64,000 nt of DNA from Clostridium fungisolvens (lineage in GTDB: Bacteria; Bacillota; Clostridia; Clostridiales; Clostridiaceae): the NCBI RefSeq assembly GCF_014193895.1, contig NZ_BLZR01000001.1:3162001-3226000 (forward strand). The letters are read 5' to 3'. Under the pieces are notes generated by a model. It saw only the letters and a program-made list of their open reading frames with translations, was not told where the DNA came from and did not search any database. Shown in pieces: positions 62,764 to 64,000 of this stretch (positions are counted from its first letter, which is position 1; every line of letters begins with the position of its first letter). The position numbers and the translations under genes were made by a program.

Positions 62764-64000
62764 CTACTTCTTAAAATAATCTGCTCTGATAAGCTTGTCA
62801 CCTAAGTCAATGCTTTCAAGCATTTTGTCTTTTTCTCCTGGGTAGCTTTCAGTACCTAAGAACTGCCTAGTTGATAAGACAGTATAATTCTTTTTCGTAT
62901 TCAAAAGATTTCTTCCAAATATCTTATCTTCCATAGCATTAACATCGGCTCCGAAAAGATAAGCTAAAGTAGGTAGTGTGTCACATTGACCACCATAGGT
63001 TGATATAGTTTTTCCTTTATATCCCTTTGAATATATAATAAGAGGAACTCTCCTATTGTTTTCTTTCCACCAATCACCCTCATATGAAATATTCTTAAGT
63101 TCATCGTCATAGAATTTATGAACCCCTTCATGATCTCCATAAAAAACTACCACTGTATTATCTAACACTCCTGATTTATCTAACTGTTCTAACATTTGTC
63201 CTATATATTTATCTGTATACTGGATGCTTTGGAAGTAACCTCCGAGTTTTGTACCTTCCAATTCTTTCGGCAATTTGATTTCTTTATATTTATCAGGTAT
63301 ATCAAATGGAGCGTGGCTAGTTAACGTAACCGTATAAGCATAAAATGGGGATTTAAGAGCTTTAATCTTTTCTGGTAATTGCTTCAAATAACTCTTATCA
63401 CTTATACCTAAATTTATAACCTCTTCAATATTATAATTAGTTGAATCTATGGCTTTCTCAAAACCTATAGATTTAAGTGCAGGCATCCAATTCCAATAAG
63501 ATCCTTTATCAGGATGTGACGCTAGCGTAGTATATCCTAAACTCTTCATTACATTAGGTAATGAATATTCATAGGTATTAGTTGGATATCTAAAGAAAGT
63601 TGCTCCTTCCCTAACAGGGAATACTGAAGTTTGTGTTATAAGCTCACCATCAGAGCTTGTACCATTATAAGTCTGCTCATAAAAATTATTGAAGTATATG
63701 CTATTAGATAAAATTTTATTTAAAGTTGGTGTAATCTCTTGATTATTTACTTTTTGGTTTATAACAAAGTTCTCTAAAGATTCCCACTGTATTACCAATA
63801 AGTTCTTTCCTTTAAACATTCCCTTATATTCATTATCAGGAAGATTTTCTTTTTTATCATCAAACCATTTTTGCACATTTCTTTGCTCTGAGCTAGAGAT
63901 AACATATGGTTTACTCTCTACATAAAAATTGTAGGAATCAAATATATGATATCCTATTGGTGTAAGGTTAGACATAGTTTGATTAGGTGACCAACTTTTC
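62764..64000 (-). CDS. LTA synthase family sulfatase-fold protein (5' end outside window)
   Basis: About 412 residues visible; the frame stays open to the window edge, so the N-terminal transmembrane part is missing. Extracellular phosphoglycerol transferase fold: NLLVIQWESLENFV (metal Glu), NGTSSDGELITQTSVFP with the catalytic Thr, YTVTLTSHAPF and VVFYGDHEGVH (metal Asp-His). Builds or modifies glycerol-phosphate polymers on the membrane surface. Confidence 0.92.
   Translation of the reverse strand, partial: KSWSPNQTMSNLTPIGYHIFDSYNFYVESKPYVISSSEQRNVQKWFDDKKENLPDNEYKGMFKGKNLLVIQWESLENFVINQKVNNQEITPTLNKILSNSIYFNNFYEQTYNGTSSDGELITQTSVFPVREGATFFRYPTNTYEYSLPNVMKSLGYTTLASHPDKGSYWNWMPALKSIGFEKAIDSTNYNIEEVINLGISDKSYLKQLPEKIKALKSPFYAYTVTLTSHAPFDIPDKYKEIKLPKELEGTKLGGYFQSIQYTDKYIGQMLEQLDKSGVLDNTVVVFYGDHEGVHKFYDDELKNISYEGDWWKENNRRVPLIIYSKGYKGKTISTYGGQCDTLPTLAYLFGADVNAMEDKIFGRNLLNTKKNYTVLSTRQFLGTESYPGEKDKMLESIDLGDKLIRADYFKK

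Overview
The window is a low-GC chromosomal segment of a spore-forming, anaerobic Firmicute, most likely Clostridiaceae (Clostridium sensu lato). Supporting signs are the very AT-rich intergenic DNA, the strong GGAGG ribosome binding sites, the sporulation genes (ytxC, an alpha/beta-type small acid-soluble spore protein), the T-box and L20-leader attenuators, and the order mutS2 - U32 peptidase - zapA - pheTS - RNA methylase - ktrAB - rplT - rpmI - infC - ytxC. No prophage, CRISPR array or transposase was found; it reads as ordinary chromosome with several accessory cassettes.

Layout. 1-15.1 kb: conserved housekeeping block on the minus strand (mutS2 to ytxC). 15.4-18.4 kb: small single genes (DUF6873, HsmA-like, GNAT, PF06541). 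18.9-22.8 kb: four-gene NAD-salvage operon (Nudix regulator, PRPP-synthetase-like protein, nicotinamidase, NAMPT-family transferase) behind a strong promoter with a palindromic operator. 23.2-29.4 kb: maltodextrin ABC uptake operon malEFGQ with a LacI regulator. 29.8-34.3 kb: redox and metal genes (ferric-reductase-like protein, two nitroreductases, a ZIP transporter). 34.4-39.8 kb: an RNA-repair/RNA-quality-control operon made of a Y RNA with a circularly permuted tRNA-like module, a Ro60/TROVE protein, the RtcB ligase and two WYL regulators. 39.9-42.7 kb: cysteine hydrolase, ArsR regulator, rhodanese, unknown membrane protein, deaminase. 43.1-43.4 kb: tRNA-Cys, tRNA-Phe, tRNA-Asp. 43.5-45.7 kb: hslO, methyltransferase, SASP. 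46.2-51.9 kb: lysine/diaminopimelate genes (asd, dapA, dapB, an aminotransferase, dapD) with cobO. 52-55.7 kb: SSB-like protein, polysaccharide deacetylase, DUF4364, TSCPD protein, C39-like protein. 56-59.4 kb: two glycosyltransferases and a flippase-like membrane protein. 60-62.1 kb: a radical SAM / DUF4130 pair. 62.4-64 kb: small membrane protein and a truncated LTA-synthase-like sulfatase.

The most interesting locus is 34.4-39.8 kb. On the minus strand, about 40-270 bases upstream of the Ro gene, a T-arm, a closed acceptor hairpin and a D-arm occur in that (permuted) order. This is the architecture known for YrlA-type bacterial Y RNAs. An 8-bp end-pairing helix and a plausible promoter bracket it. 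It is followed by Ro, RtcB and two WYL proteins, so the scaffold RNA, its protein ring, an RNA ligase and the likely regulators lie in one transcription unit.

The intergenic regions carry several families of short structured repeats. Family A (about 182 bp, tandem at two loci) begins with a terminator-like hairpin. Family B (199 bp) is a near-perfect long hairpin carrying a conserved 29-codon frame. Families C and D are shorter. At 59.71 kb a family A copy is fused to a family B fragment.
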